Shown here one piece after another: positions 25,001 through 37,017 of a DNA stretch of 64,000 nucleotides. Source of the DNA: Lampris incognitus (taxonomy: Eukaryota > Chordata > Actinopteri > Lampriformes > Lampridae). A program made the position numbers and the translations under genes. The DNA is taken from positions 5,723,683 to 5,787,682 of the forward strand of contig NC_079223.1 in assembly GCF_029633865.1 (NCBI RefSeq), written 5' to 3'. The notes under the pieces were generated by a model. It saw nothing but the letters and a program-made list of their open reading frames with translations, did not search any database and was not told where the DNA came from. Numbering within the stretch: position 1 is the first letter of the stretch; each line of letters begins with the position of its first letter.

Positions 25001-25311
25001 CACCAGATCACAGCCTACTGACTGGCTTCAAACAGACGCCATTGACACCAGATCACAGCCTAGTGACTGGCTTCAACCAAACGCCATTGACACCAGATCA
25101 CAGCCTACTGACTGGCTTTAACCAGACGCCACTGACACCAGATCACAGCCTAGTGACTGGCTTTAACCAGACGCCACTGACACCAGATCACAGCCTACTG
25201 ACTGGCTTCAACCAGACGCCACTGACACCAGATCACAGCCTACTGACTGGCTTCAACCAGACGCCACTGACACCAGATCACAGCCTAGTGACTGACACGC
25301 TGTCACGCTAG
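16074..25311 (+). CDS. Candidate giant repeat protein gene (two exons), unverified
   Basis: The unit TGFNQTPLTPDHSL(L/V) is translated without a stop from 16174 to a TAG at 25309-25311 (3,045 codons). The array frame has no ATG of its own; an in-frame TAG lies at 16171-16173. An ATG at 16074 opens MSSSSRSR. If the GTACGT at 16098 acts as donor and tatttattttag (ending 16173) as acceptor, a 76-bp intron joins the two in frame. The alternative GTGAGT at 16102 would run into a stop. Each unit offers an N-Q-T glycosylation sequon and Thr-Pro pairs, so a secreted mucin-like product is conceivable, though no signal peptide is evident. An open frame is expected by chance for many 45-bp units, so this may be only a minisatellite. 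Confidence 0.3.
16174..25291 (+). repeat. 45-bp minisatellite, about 200 copies, with higher-order structure
   Basis: The unit is actggctttaaccagacgcc followed by actgacaccagatcacagcctagtg. Variants are mainly ttt/ttc, cag/aaa-type third-base changes, ctg/gtg and rare ttt to tgt. The only length variant seen is a 36-bp unit (junctions at 18361, 20602 and 21313). Marker variants recur 2,241 bp apart (16681/18922, 17131/19372, 17581/19822), and others 711 bp and 1,035 bp apart, so blocks of units have been copied. Confidence 0.98.
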
Positions 25312-25503
25312 CGGGCGATGTGTGACTCGAGGACATGTTTGCGCCCTGGAGGACGTCAGTCAGTCAGCGCGTCATCACTACGTCAGTCAGTCAGTCAGCA
25401 CGTCATGGTGTGGTCGCCAGATATCAGGGGAAATGTTCTGCAACACTTCCTTTACTACAGCCTCTTTTTATCACACTGTTTCATGTTCAGATCTACTGTG
25501 TCC

Positions 25504-25509
25504 AATAAA
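25504..25509 (+). promoter_or_regulatory. Possible poly(A) signal after the repeat frame
   Basis: AATAAA lies 193 bp after the stop of the 45-bp-repeat frame and is followed by gttgacgtgttttatg, a GT-rich stretch of the kind found downstream of cleavage sites. A single hexamer is weak evidence. Confidence 0.3.
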
Positions 25510-25529
25510 TGTTGACGTGTTTTATGACT

Positions 25530-26225
25530 TGCATTTAATGATTTTACCACTTGGTGTTTTCAGCACCACCATTTTAGAGGTTTGAGTTGCACAGTTCTTT
25601 GGAATATATTGTTTGGAGGTCAAATTATTTTATGTATTTGCTGCTGGATTTCTATGCATGGACAAGTGCTTTAGTTCCACAGATGTATTGCACACAAAAA
25701 AAATGTTTTAAGGATTAAGATTGGAATTTCATGTAATGAAGTAATTAAGAGATGTTGTTGCCATGTGAAATGAAGTTAAATTTTGCTCCTTTTTCAATTT
25801 GAATTCGAGTAGACGGGTGTAAATGCAAAGCTTTACAGGAAACTTCATTTTAAATCCAACCCTTTTTGAATCAACTTTCAAATTTTGGCTTTATTCTGAG
25901 TGAACAGTTCATGGAAAAGCAATTGCAAACTTTTTTTCTTTCTGTTGTGCTCCCTCGTACTTTTCACAAATATATTATCTTCCTGAAAGAATGACGTGAA
26001 CGCTCCGATTTCAAAAGGGGTAAGAAATTGAGAACATTATTTTTTTTCACAGAGAAAAATAAAACATGTTGCCTAAATGAACGCCGCTAGTCCTCATTCT
26101 GAACAATGAGACAAAATATCGCATTCGTTATGGTGTTTTTGTAGGAAATATAATTAACCACAATTCAAACAATTTACAGAGATTTACAGCGTACGTTGAG
26201 GTGTCAGTTTCATCCACTCTCCTTT
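25530..26225. other. Intergenic segment without recognised features
   Basis: AT-rich DNA between the array and the 3' end of col9a1. No repeat family or coding segment was recognised. Confidence 0.5.
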
Positions 26226-26794
26226 TTTATTTCGGGCGGCAGGGCCGGTAAGGCCGTCATTTCTGACATGGGAGTTTCAGCAGGTTGATCTCTGGTACAA
26301 AAAAAAAAAATCAGAAGGCACTTTGGCTGAACATAATTACACACCTGATATGTACAAGCATATTGTTGTGACTTGGGAACGTGAGGATCCTTTTCATCAA
26401 AGTTGATTATAAATAGATGAGGAAAGCAAGTAAAATACAGGCAGTTGCTGGAGGAGAGTGGGGGCAACCAAACATTTCATGTGCTTACGGAAACGCGTGC
26501 TCTAATTTGCAAAAAATAACATCTCTCAGGTATAAAAACCACTTAAAACACCGGGACAACATGGATTCTGCAGCACAACCAGGATTGTGTCTTGCACTTT
26601 GGAAGAAGTGGACCCCTCCCGCTGGAAATCTGGCTAGCACAAAACATTTCTCAACAGGCTACGAGGTTAATGGACTGAAGCCGCCAGAGGCCACAGCCCC
26701 TCAGAGAGAAGCTGTCAGACTGTTGTGTGCTCTGAGGGAAGGAAGATGTTTGTCAGCATCTCTGTCTCTTGTCTTCACGCCCTCCCAGAGTAAC
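26226..26794 (-). other. col9a1: Probable col9a1 3' untranslated region with poly(A) signal
   Basis: On the minus strand an AATAAA is read at 26231-26226, about 565 nt after the col9a1 stop. The open frames on the plus strand here have no domain character. Confidence 0.5.
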
Positions 26795-29700
26795 TCAGTT
26801 CCCTGCTGGACCCTTCACACTTGAGTCCAGAGCCTGATGGGCCGCCCCTGCCTGGAGGTTGCAGGCTGACGGGTCACAGTAGCCGTTGGGGCCGGCCGAA
26901 CCAGGAGGTCCAGGCACACCGGGCTGGCCAGGAACCCCAGGAGGTCCCCTTTCCCCGTCCCGTCCATCCCGACCATATCCAGGCTTCCCCGGCTCACCTA
27001 GGATCACAGAATTCAGTGGCACTTTAGAATGAGGCACACTTAATTGGGTTTGTAAATACTTATTAATTTCTTTATTAATGGTTATTAATGGATTGTAACT
27101 CAGTAATAAGCATTTTGGTTGTCAGGTTGGGAGACCAAAAAGTGGGGAGAGTCTCCAATGACATTCTCCTGGACGCAACATGATTAGATGAAAACAGCCC
27201 AACTGTTGTATGCCAGCCTTACAAAGCCTAACTCTAACCCTACACTTAACCCTAAATTAACCCTGAACCCTAAGTTAACTAGCCTGGTGGAACCAACCTA
27301 CACATCATGGGCTCAGTTTGCTATGCGAGCTATTAGTCTGGAAAGCTTCCACCGAGAACCGACTGAGCCCGGCGGAAATGTGTTGGACCGATCAGATTAG
27401 GGACAGTTTAGATGATCACAACAATGAGCAGCGCCATATTTTGAAAATGACGACGGTGGCAGTACTGGGCGGGGTGGGGGGGGGGGCGGGGTAGTGCCGA
27501 TGCAGCTGTAGAACTAGTTTTATCAGAGACATTTCCAAAGAGGACAAACATCGGTACAGACGGGCATTCGGGTAGTGTAGTGGTCTATTCCGTTGCCTAC
27601 CAACACGGGGATCGCCAGTTTGAATCCCCGTGTTACCTCCGGCTTGGTCGGGCGTCCCTACAGACACAAATGGCCGTGTCTGCAGGTGGGAAGCCGGATG
27701 TGGGTATGTGTCCTGGTCACTGCACTAGCGCCTCCTCTGGTCGGTCGGGGTGCCTGTTCGGGGGGAAGATGGGACTGGGGGGGAATAGCGTGATCCTCCC
27801 ACGCGCTACGTCCCCCTGGTGAAACTCCTCACTGTCAGGTAAAAAGGTGCAGCTGGTGACTCCACATGTATGGGAGGAGGCATGCGGTAGTCTGCAGCCC
27901 TCCCCGGATCGGCAGAGGGGGTGGAGCAGAGACCGGGACGGCTCAGAAGAGTGGGGTAAATGGGATGGGTAGAATTGGGGAGAAAAGCGGTGGTGGTGGT
28001 GTTTCCTACGGTTTGTGTGAGAAGGTGGTGCTCCAGTTCTACATCACGGGGTTTTGCGTGCTGACCTACTGGAGGCTGCTCCACCTGCCCTCAAAGTAAT
28101 TGTGGTCTGCATCCAGCGACAACACCTGCGTGGTGCAGTGCACCGCCCTAAGCTCTGGAGGGGTGTCGTTTGTGCACGGCTCCCTGAGCAGGTGACTCGG
28201 CAGCCCTCGCCGGTTCCCCGCTGAACGTCTCCGGAGACGATTTTGCATTGCTCAAACATGGGCACCTAACCTGCCCACCCAGCAAGTCTCCTATTAATGT
28301 GTTATGCCTTATTACGGACTCACAACGCATCAATAAACAAGTTATTAACCGTTAAGGAATTACTAATGACTCATAACCCCTTTATAGCAACGGTTCTCAA
28401 CTGGTCGGACCTTGGGAGCCACAATTTCCCATGGTCGTCACGTCACGGCCCACTTTTACAGAATTCAAACCAAGGGAATTTATTTCTCCAAAATGGGCAC
28501 AAACACACATACACAAGGTCATCATAACCTTTTTTTAACCCCCCCCCCCGTTTTTCTCCCCAGTTGTACTTGGCCAATTACCCCACTCTACCGAGCCGTC
28601 CTGGTCTCTGCTCCACCTCCTCTGCTGATCCGGGGAGGGCTGCAGACTACCACATGCCTCCTCCCATACATGTGGAGTCACCAGCTGCACCCTTTCACCT
28701 GACAGTGAGGAGTTTCACCAGGGGGACGTAGCGCGTGGGAGGATCACGCTATTCCCCCCCAGTTCCCCCTCCCCCCTGAGCAGGCGCCCTGACCGACCAG
28801 AGGAGGCGCTAGTGCAGCTATCGGGACACATACCCGCACCCGGCTTCCCACCCACAGACACGGCCAATTCTGTCTGTAGGGACGCCCGACCAAGCCGGAG
28901 GTAACACGGGGATTCGAACCGGCGATCCCCGTGTTGCTAGGCAACCGAACAGACCGCCACGCTACCCAGACGCCCTGATCATGATTTGCATTCAGAGCAC
29001 ATTACTCTAGCAACAACTGATCCTGATGAAGAACTGATGAGTATGAACATCAAAACTGCAGCTGATCCTGGTGAACATGAATAAAATGACCATCATAACT
29101 GTGTTTACACACATCGTTTGATAATCTCTCCGAGTAGGCCTACTAAACGGGCTGTTTTCACTTAACGGGGATTTGAGGAAGCCAGTGAGACAGTTGGGAT
29201 GTGCTTTACTCCTGATAAGAGTTTCAGAGTCTTGGGTGATCATGCTCAGTGTCCACCCTGTTCCTCTGCTTTGACTTGCACCACAGCACACGTTAATGTA
29301 TGCAGGCCCTAAAAAAACCTCCAAAACTAAAACTGCAGGAGACGTGAGCTTCCATGACTTTCCCAAAATATTGGTGATCTAAATGCATGTGTTCTTGAAG
29401 TTAGGACAGACTGACTTGGACTGCTGATAACGACCACCTCAGCCGGACCAGTGTGACCGCGTCTGCTGCCCTCCTTCAGCGCTCTACTGAGGAGCTGACT
29501 GGCCTCCTCGTCATAACGGAGTGTCAACAATCACCAGCCGTCGAGACTAACGTCATGCTAATTATAACCGATAGGCCCTCAGAACGATGATGAAGCTTGT
29601 TTGTGGGGAAATGCATTGTGGGCAGAGTTACACAGAGGTGAAGCTCTGTGCAACCACCCAAAATAAGCAGGGGACACACTCGGGAGTAAAGTATGTGTTG

Positions 29701-32328
29701 AAATAAAGTGGCTACAACTAAAGGAATGGGTCCGAGGGGGGTCCTCGCCCTGCTGCTGGATTCTGATGGATCGGCGGCGCCGGATGACACGTGACTTGGG
29801 TCGAACAGACGGGTAGGCTGCATTCGCATACTTTCACCTCCGACTGATGACGCCACAACAAAAATACCCCGTAGGCTCGACAGCCTGCTTTGTTTATTCG
29901 ACACGGACATGCTGACACACGACAGGGACTCTGCAGTGTGACCGAGGCACACGGCGTCTACGACTGTCTGAGTGACCCAAAAGCTTTCCTCGGATACGCT
30001 GATGGACTGTGTGGTGGCAGACATGTGACTATTGAGAGCTTCTGGTCGGAGGTTTTTTTAAGAGAAACGATGGCAAGGAGCTGCTTCGAAGAAACCCTGA
30101 GAGTTCTCCGTCCGGACGAGAGGAACGACTCGAACGTGTGTTGGCTGATAAACCATCACACAGACCCGTTCCCTGATTCGGCTGTGCTTTCTGTGTTTGA
30201 AAAAGAACAACAGGATTTACAGATTACAGCTTAAAAGCACGGCGTTTAATACTTTTGCACTGAAAGTAGGAGGCCGATATTGTTTTGACTGCAAAATCTG
30301 CTGCAACACTGCCCCCAGCTGGTAGTATTCATGTTTGCCTGGGCGTTGATGTAGAATTAAAGGGTTGGCTTTTCTAGTGTTAGAGTAGAAGTTATTTTGT
30401 TGGGGTTTTTTTTTTTTTTTGACCACACAGTCTGTGACCCGCGACCCACTTTTGGATCGCGACCCACCAGTTGAGAAACGCTGCTATGTAGTATATACCC
30501 TTTAATTATGCATCCATTATCCAAACCGCTTATCCTGCTCTCAGGGTCGTGGCGATGCTGGAGCCTATCCCAGCAGTCATTGGGCGGCAGGTGGGGAGAC
30601 ACCCTGGACAGGCCGCCAGGCCATCACACACACACACACACACACTCACACCTGGGGACAATGTAGTATGGCCGAGTCACCTGACCTCCATGTGTTTGGA
30701 CTGTGGGAGGAAACCCACACAGACACGGGGAGAACATGCAAACTCCACACAGGACGACCCGGGACCACCCCCAAGGTTGGACTATTGACTTTTTGGATCC
30801 ACCTGTTGTCACACCTTGTGCCCCTGTCATTACCCTGCCCCTGTTGCCCCGGCTGGGAGAAGCAGTGCCAGACAGCAGGGAGACCCGTCATCCACATACC
30901 GAGTCAGCTGACAAGCATGTCTATCAATCAAAAGGGATTCTACTAACCAGGCAGGCCAGGGGGCCCTGGCTGACCCTTGGGCCCTCGCGCAGTAGGGCCT
31001 CTGCTTCCCCTGTCGCCCATTTCACCTGAAAAACACACAAACACGTTGTATACAACAATGACATATGCTGCACAACTAAAAAAACACATCCGGCATCAGT
31101 TTTAACTTGTTTGTGCAGTTGAAGGGTACCAGCGTGGGCTACGCACGGCACCGCCTCTTCAGCGGAACCGATACCTGGCAACAGTTTCTATTACCTTTGG
31201 GTCCTTTGAGCCCCAGAAGCCCCGGTGGACCTTTGAGTCCTGGAAGTCCTCTTGAACCTGCCTGTCCAGGGAAACCATTGTCCCCTGGAGGCCCTGGAGA
31301 ACCTGGGGGTCCAGGTTTCCCTGGCAGACCAGCTGCGCCAGACTCTGGCCTCCTCAGACTAGCCGCTAACTGGGCCAGCTGCTCTGTTGGAGCACAAGAA
31401 GTAAAAGCAGTGAGCATGCTGGCACTTTAGGAAATGGGCAATAAAAAGTTCTGATCCTAAAGATTGCAGTCAGCCTGCTGTCTCAGCAAGCGCCAACACC
31501 TGATCCCAGAAACCACAGAACTGAAGTGGTCTTGATTCTATTTCTTTTAAAACCATCTGAAAGGGCAAGGAGAATTAATATTTCTCAGTTATCTTAGAAA
31601 TCCCGGAGTAAGATCGAGGCGAATCTCTGGTCAAAATACGCTCTTGAGCCTTCTGTGACTTCCGCCTTATATTCAGTTAAACCATGGAAATCTAGCGGGC
31701 AGAAAATAACACTCCTTGTTTTAGTTAATCAAGAGCAGAAACTTCATATTCGCTGTGCAAACGGTTGAATATTAATCTCCTGTGCTGCGTCTCTGTGTGG
31801 CGTTAATGCACCGGCTGTTCGGCTGGTTTCCTGTTTCTGAAGATTCCTAATCCGGGCACGCCGCTTGTTTGGAGCGGAGAAGGGAAGGTCTACTGGAGGT
31901 GAAATTAATTTTTCAGCACAGCAGATATAAAAAAGTCATGAGTTTGGGAGATGAGTTGTGCTGGACTGAGCACCCAGGATGAGGAAAACAGAGGTTGTGA
32001 CTTCTGTGAAACATCTCAGCGGCTCAGAGGAGAACTCTGGCATCTTTCATCCATCACACAAACAAAGGCAGAAGCCTATTTCATGTCTCGGTTATGAGAA
32101 CTTTGCTGTGAACCTCAGATTACCCTGTAACCGCCCACAGCAGTGGGACGGCACAGATGTGAATATCAAGTGATTGCATAATGTGGGACACTGGGAGAGA
32201 TTTCAGTCTGGAAGCTCCTACATGAAACGTGGTACAGGGGCAGGGTGTACATGAAAGCCATGTTAATCCCTACCTTGCATGACGCGCATGCAAACTTGCC
32301 GGATGTGCTGATCACTCGGTTGTTTCCC
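26795..32328 (-). CDS. col9a1: col9a1 exons 29-32: NC2, COL1, NC1
   Basis: Exons are 32328-32274 (leaves in phase 1), 31383-31195, 31025-30948 and 26997-26795 (stop TGA at 26797-26795). Exon 29 encodes [18 protein letters not shown]. Exon 30 completes NC2 ([19 protein letters not shown]) and begins COL1 with [10 protein letters not shown]. Exon 31 contains the COL1 imperfection GPTARGPKG. Exon 32 ends the helix and carries [20 protein letters not shown] and VKGPAGN. NC2 and the NC1 cysteines direct heterotrimer assembly with the alpha-2 and alpha-3 chains. Confidence 0.95.
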
Positions 32329-35300
32329 CTGAGACGAAGATAACAGAGGTTATAGTACTTTTCATTGAAATACGACTGTAAATATATCTGTACGTATGTA
32401 TTACCTCCTGCATGCTGCTGCTATGCCCGAGTCCCCCGAGGACAATTAATATTTCATTTTATCTTATTCTAGTATGGCTGTCTCTTGTTACATTTACATC
32501 TAGGTTTAGTTGGTGAGATGTGTGTTGAGAATAAGATGGGTATCTTGGGGGCATCCGGGTAGCGTGGCGGTCTATTCCACTGCCTACCGACACGGGGGAT
32601 CGCTGGTTCGAATTCCCGTGTTGCCTCCGGCTTGGTCGGGCGTCCATACAGACACAATTGGCCGTGTCTGCGGGTGGGAAGCCGGATGTGGGTATGTGTC
32701 CTGGTCGCTGCACTAGCGCCTCCTCTGGTAGGTTGGGGCACCTGTTCAGGGGGGAGGGGGAACTGGGGGGAATAGCGTGATCCTCCCACGCACTACGTCC
32801 TCCTGGCGAAATTTCTGTCAGGTGAAAAGAAGCGGCTAGCGACTCCACATGTATCGGAGGAGGCATGTGGTAGTCTGCAGCCCTCCCTGGATCGGCAGAG
32901 GGGGTGGGGCAGCGACCGGGACGGCTCGGAAGAGTGGGGTAATTGGCCAAGAACAATTGGGCAGAAAAAAAGGGGGGGGAAATCCTTAAAAAAAAAAAAG
33001 CAAGATGGGTGTCTTGATAAAGCTTCTCCAGAGACTTGGCCGTGACCTACCGCTGGACCCTGAGAGCCACGCACTCCAGGTGCACCCCTGTTTCCTTGCA
33101 TGCCCCGCGGTCCGGGTGTACCGGGGGGACCCTCGATGCCAGGCTGGCCTCGACTTCCCTCGGGACCTCTGTTGCCAGGCTCCCCAGGGTTGCCAACCTC
33201 GATGGAGAATAAAGCACGAGATCAGAGAAATATCGCACAACTGTTGGTTTGATGCTGCAAGAACTGCTGAGACGGCAAGACAAGGTAAGAATTCCTTCAA
33301 CTCACTTCCCCTTTGGCCCCGGCCTCTCCTGAATCACCCTGACAAACACAACACAAAGGATGGAAATGTGAACTCTTGACGTATAATGACATGCTATTAT
33401 GGATAGAGTAGCGGAATGACCGTATGCCATTAATAGTGTATGTGGTTGCATAACAACTTACAACTTCCCCTTTGTCTCCGGGGGTCCCCTCAGCACCTTG
33501 TACTCCCTATGAATATACATAAACCTCTGCATTATTTACAGAAAGACACACACTTTGAACGGCAAACCTGCAAAAACAGAATTTTTTGGCCAGTGGTTAC
33601 TGTTCATGATCAGATTATAGTTTGCAAACAGGATGGTTAAACTGGACTTGGGAGGCCATACTTGCTCGCCTTTCGGTCCCTGCTCTCCAGAGTCACCCTA
33701 AAATATGGACACATGAAACAAACATTAATAGAGCAAATCATCCATAAGGTGAAAATATGGTGTGTTTTTGTGTCCTTTCTGAAAGTACATGCAACATTTT
33801 AATGCATCACACAAGAGGGCGCTACTAAGCCGTGCATCCTCATCTGGCGTTTGTTACAAGTTTCATGTTTAAAGTGACGTTTATGGGGCAGATTACTACT
33901 GCACAAAAGACACAGCCAATTAAATCTCATTTCTGTAGTCAGTGACATCATTATCTTGGGGCTGCAGTTTACCAACACACAAACCACACAACTTCAGTGT
34001 GTGATTGTGCACCGGCGCTACATAACACACAAACCACACAACTTCAGTGTGTGATTGTGCACCGGCGCTACATAACACACAAACCACACAACTTCAGTGT
34101 GTGATTGTGCACCGGCACTACATAACACACAAACCACACAACTTCAGTGTGTGATTGTGCACCGGCGCTACATAACACAGTTTCTGCCAAAGAAATACAA
34201 GTGAGGCTGCAGTGTTTCATTACCCGCTCTCCTTTCACTCCTGGCAAGCCTGGGGGACCGGGGAGGCCAGGGAGGCCCAGGTCGCCCTTGGGTCCCTGAG
34301 AGAGAAACAAAACATTTGAGTTACATCCAACAGACCACGTCTGACCAGACCCACCTCGCAGCTCAGTCAGACTGACAGAAAACAATGGAACACGAGGTTT
34401 TTGTTTTAACAGAATAGTGGATTCCCTTTCGACGGTTCGAAACCTTTTTTATTCCCAACAGATACACAAAGGTCTTGCATCTCCTAACCCTGCTGTTGCC
34501 TACGGCTCAAAATGACCCATAACAGTGTTGAACAGCAGAGAAAAGACTCCACCTGAAATGTGATGACTCTTCCTAGAGGGACCCCGACATTAGAAATGTG
34601 ATGACTCTTCCCAGAGGGACCCCAACATTAGAAATGTGATGACTCTTCCTAGAGGGACCCCAACATTAGAAATGTGATGACTCTTCCCAGAGGGACCCCA
34701 ACATTAGAAATGTGATGACTCTTCCTAGAGGGACCCCAACATTAGAAATGTGATGACTCTTCCCAGAGGGACCCCGACATTAGAAATGTGATGACTCTTC
34801 CTAGAGGGACCCCGACATTAGAAATGTGATGACTCTTCCTAGAGGGACCCCAACATTAGAAATGTGATGACTCTTCCCAGAGGGACCCCAACATTAGAAA
34901 TTTGATGGCTTTTCCTAGAGGGACCCCAATATTAGAAATTTGATGGCTTTTCCTAGAGGGACCCCAATATTAGTAAAAGTGAAACGTTGTTTTTGTTTGT
35001 ATTTCCATGAAAGCTGTACTAAGACTGCCTCAGGGTGTTAGTACAGACCCCAAGACAGTCTAGGGTACTAACACTGTCTTAGGGTCATGTTTGACCCGAA
35101 GACAAAAACTACTTTCTGCACATTTCTGCTACTTTCTTCGCTATACAAGTGCTGCCTCTTGCTAAAAAGTTAATTTTTACACCTATGCAGTACCGTAAGC
35201 AATAATAATAATAACAATAATAATATATACTAACATATATAATAATAATATATACTAATACATAATATATATAATACTTATATATATTATACTAATAATA

Positions 35301-36076
35301 TATACCTAATACATACTGTTGACTGATATACTAAAAACTTGCTAAATATAGGGCTAGGACTTTAGATTTATTCTTACTTTTTGCAGTTTTTATTTTTCTT
35401 TCCTTTTATGTCTGTTACTCTTTATGTAAATTATTTTGCTTAAAGTATGGGCCCCCGTCCATAAGCTCTGCTGTGCTTCTTTGGGGTGTCCCTTTTCACA
35501 CCATTTTTTCATATTTGTGTGAAATAAAGTTGATTGGTTGATTGAATAATAATAATAATGATGATAATAACCATAATAATAATAAACCTCTACTTTAGTA
35601 CAGAAAACCAGTATGACCGGTGTGTTGTGATAAAAACGAGGGGTGTCCACTGATTAAATGCAGTCTTTCTGCACGGTGAAGAGGGGAAACCCTTCCTGCA
35701 AAATAGATTTGGGGTTTAAAATGAAATTAAGTTGCTTTAATTTAGAGGTTTAAGGAAGGCGGGTCATAAATGACCCTTAAGACGAGGGCGGTATACACCA
35801 TGTGTGGACAACACGAGGGCTGGTGTTGTTAAAAGCATAATGAAGTAATGGTTAACAGTACATCAGTAAGTACTGGCAGAGGGATGCATCAGTAAGTACT
35901 GGCAGAGGGGTGCCTCAGTAAGTACTGGCAGAGGGGTGCATCAGTAAGTACTGGCAGAGGGGTGCATCAGTAAGTACTGGCAGAGGGATGCATCGTTTTG
36001 GTTTTTGTATGTTGTACCTCACAACGTATCAGCACGTTGTTGCAACATCGCTGTGTGGTGCTACATATTTTCATGG

Positions 36077-36112
<36 letters not shown>

Positions 36113-36481
36113 CCCTGTGCGAGCACACCTTTGATCAGCGACTGTGTGTGTGAGGAATGCCAGCAGAACACAGAGCTCTTTCAGCTCGCTGCTAACAGGT
36201 CTCCAGTCTCCCCTTTCTGTGAAAACAGCCTTCATGTGAGAGCTGAGCCGAGCCCATTCTCTGCAAAATTCCTGTGCAACAAAGCTACCTGCACATCGGA
36301 GGCTTCCTTCCGCTCTCTGCCTTTCCTCCTTTTCCCTGGTTCTTTCACTTTCCTTTCTTTGTTTCGCTGACAATTAAAAGGTGTTGACTGGTGGCTGTAG
36401 ATTTGTGCATGTATTGTGCATGTATTGTGTATTCTGCACACATCTTTACCATCAGGGCTAAGTATTATTAGCACACTGTTT

Positions 36482-36554
<73 letters not shown>

Positions 36555-36984
36555 CAGAGTTGGATGAGCAGATGGATAACATGGATTTTGCAGCAGGCCT
36601 GTTTTACTCTCCTGGGTACACACATTATACACCAACAAAACCTCATACAGTACACTTCTACATTAGTATTAAGCCAATGCTACGTATCACAGCCAATATA
36701 CATACTGCAATACCCAAATCAGATTACCACTTAAGAGTACCTGAAGTAACCAAATGACAGTATCACTGTACACATCAGAGAGCCACCTCAATAACACTGC
36801 CTTTACAATTATTGACGGCCCTTCTATTATTATAACGGATAATGACACGTCAGTGAAGTCTGTGTTGTCTGCCATCGTGACTGAGCTTCCTTCATATGCT
36901 ACTGAGTGATATCAGGATTATGTGTGTGTGTGTGTGTGTGTGTGTATCTATATATATCTATATAAAGATAGATGTAGAAAAATG

Positions 36985-37017
<33 letters not shown>

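Larger units (their letters stand above)
28388..30483. mobile_element. Possible hAT element, 2.1 kb, with nested SINE
   Basis: The left end is caacggttctcaactggtcg. The right end, reverse-complemented, is cagcgtttctcaactggtgg, an inverted pair agreeing at most positions and typical of fish hAT ends. Flanks ctttatag and ctatgtag agree at six of eight sites. A family-A SINE is nested at 28548-28975. No intact hAT transposase is visible, so it would be non-autonomous or decayed. Confidence 0.45.

Noticed and set aside
27225..27285. Interstitial telomere from a chromosome fusion
   Set aside because: The tract is short, degenerate and matches similar tracts inside mobile elements at 6256 and 44910.
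34555..34977. Regular direct repeats as a CRISPR-like array
   Set aside because: The units are contiguous with no unique spacers, and the DNA is vertebrate.
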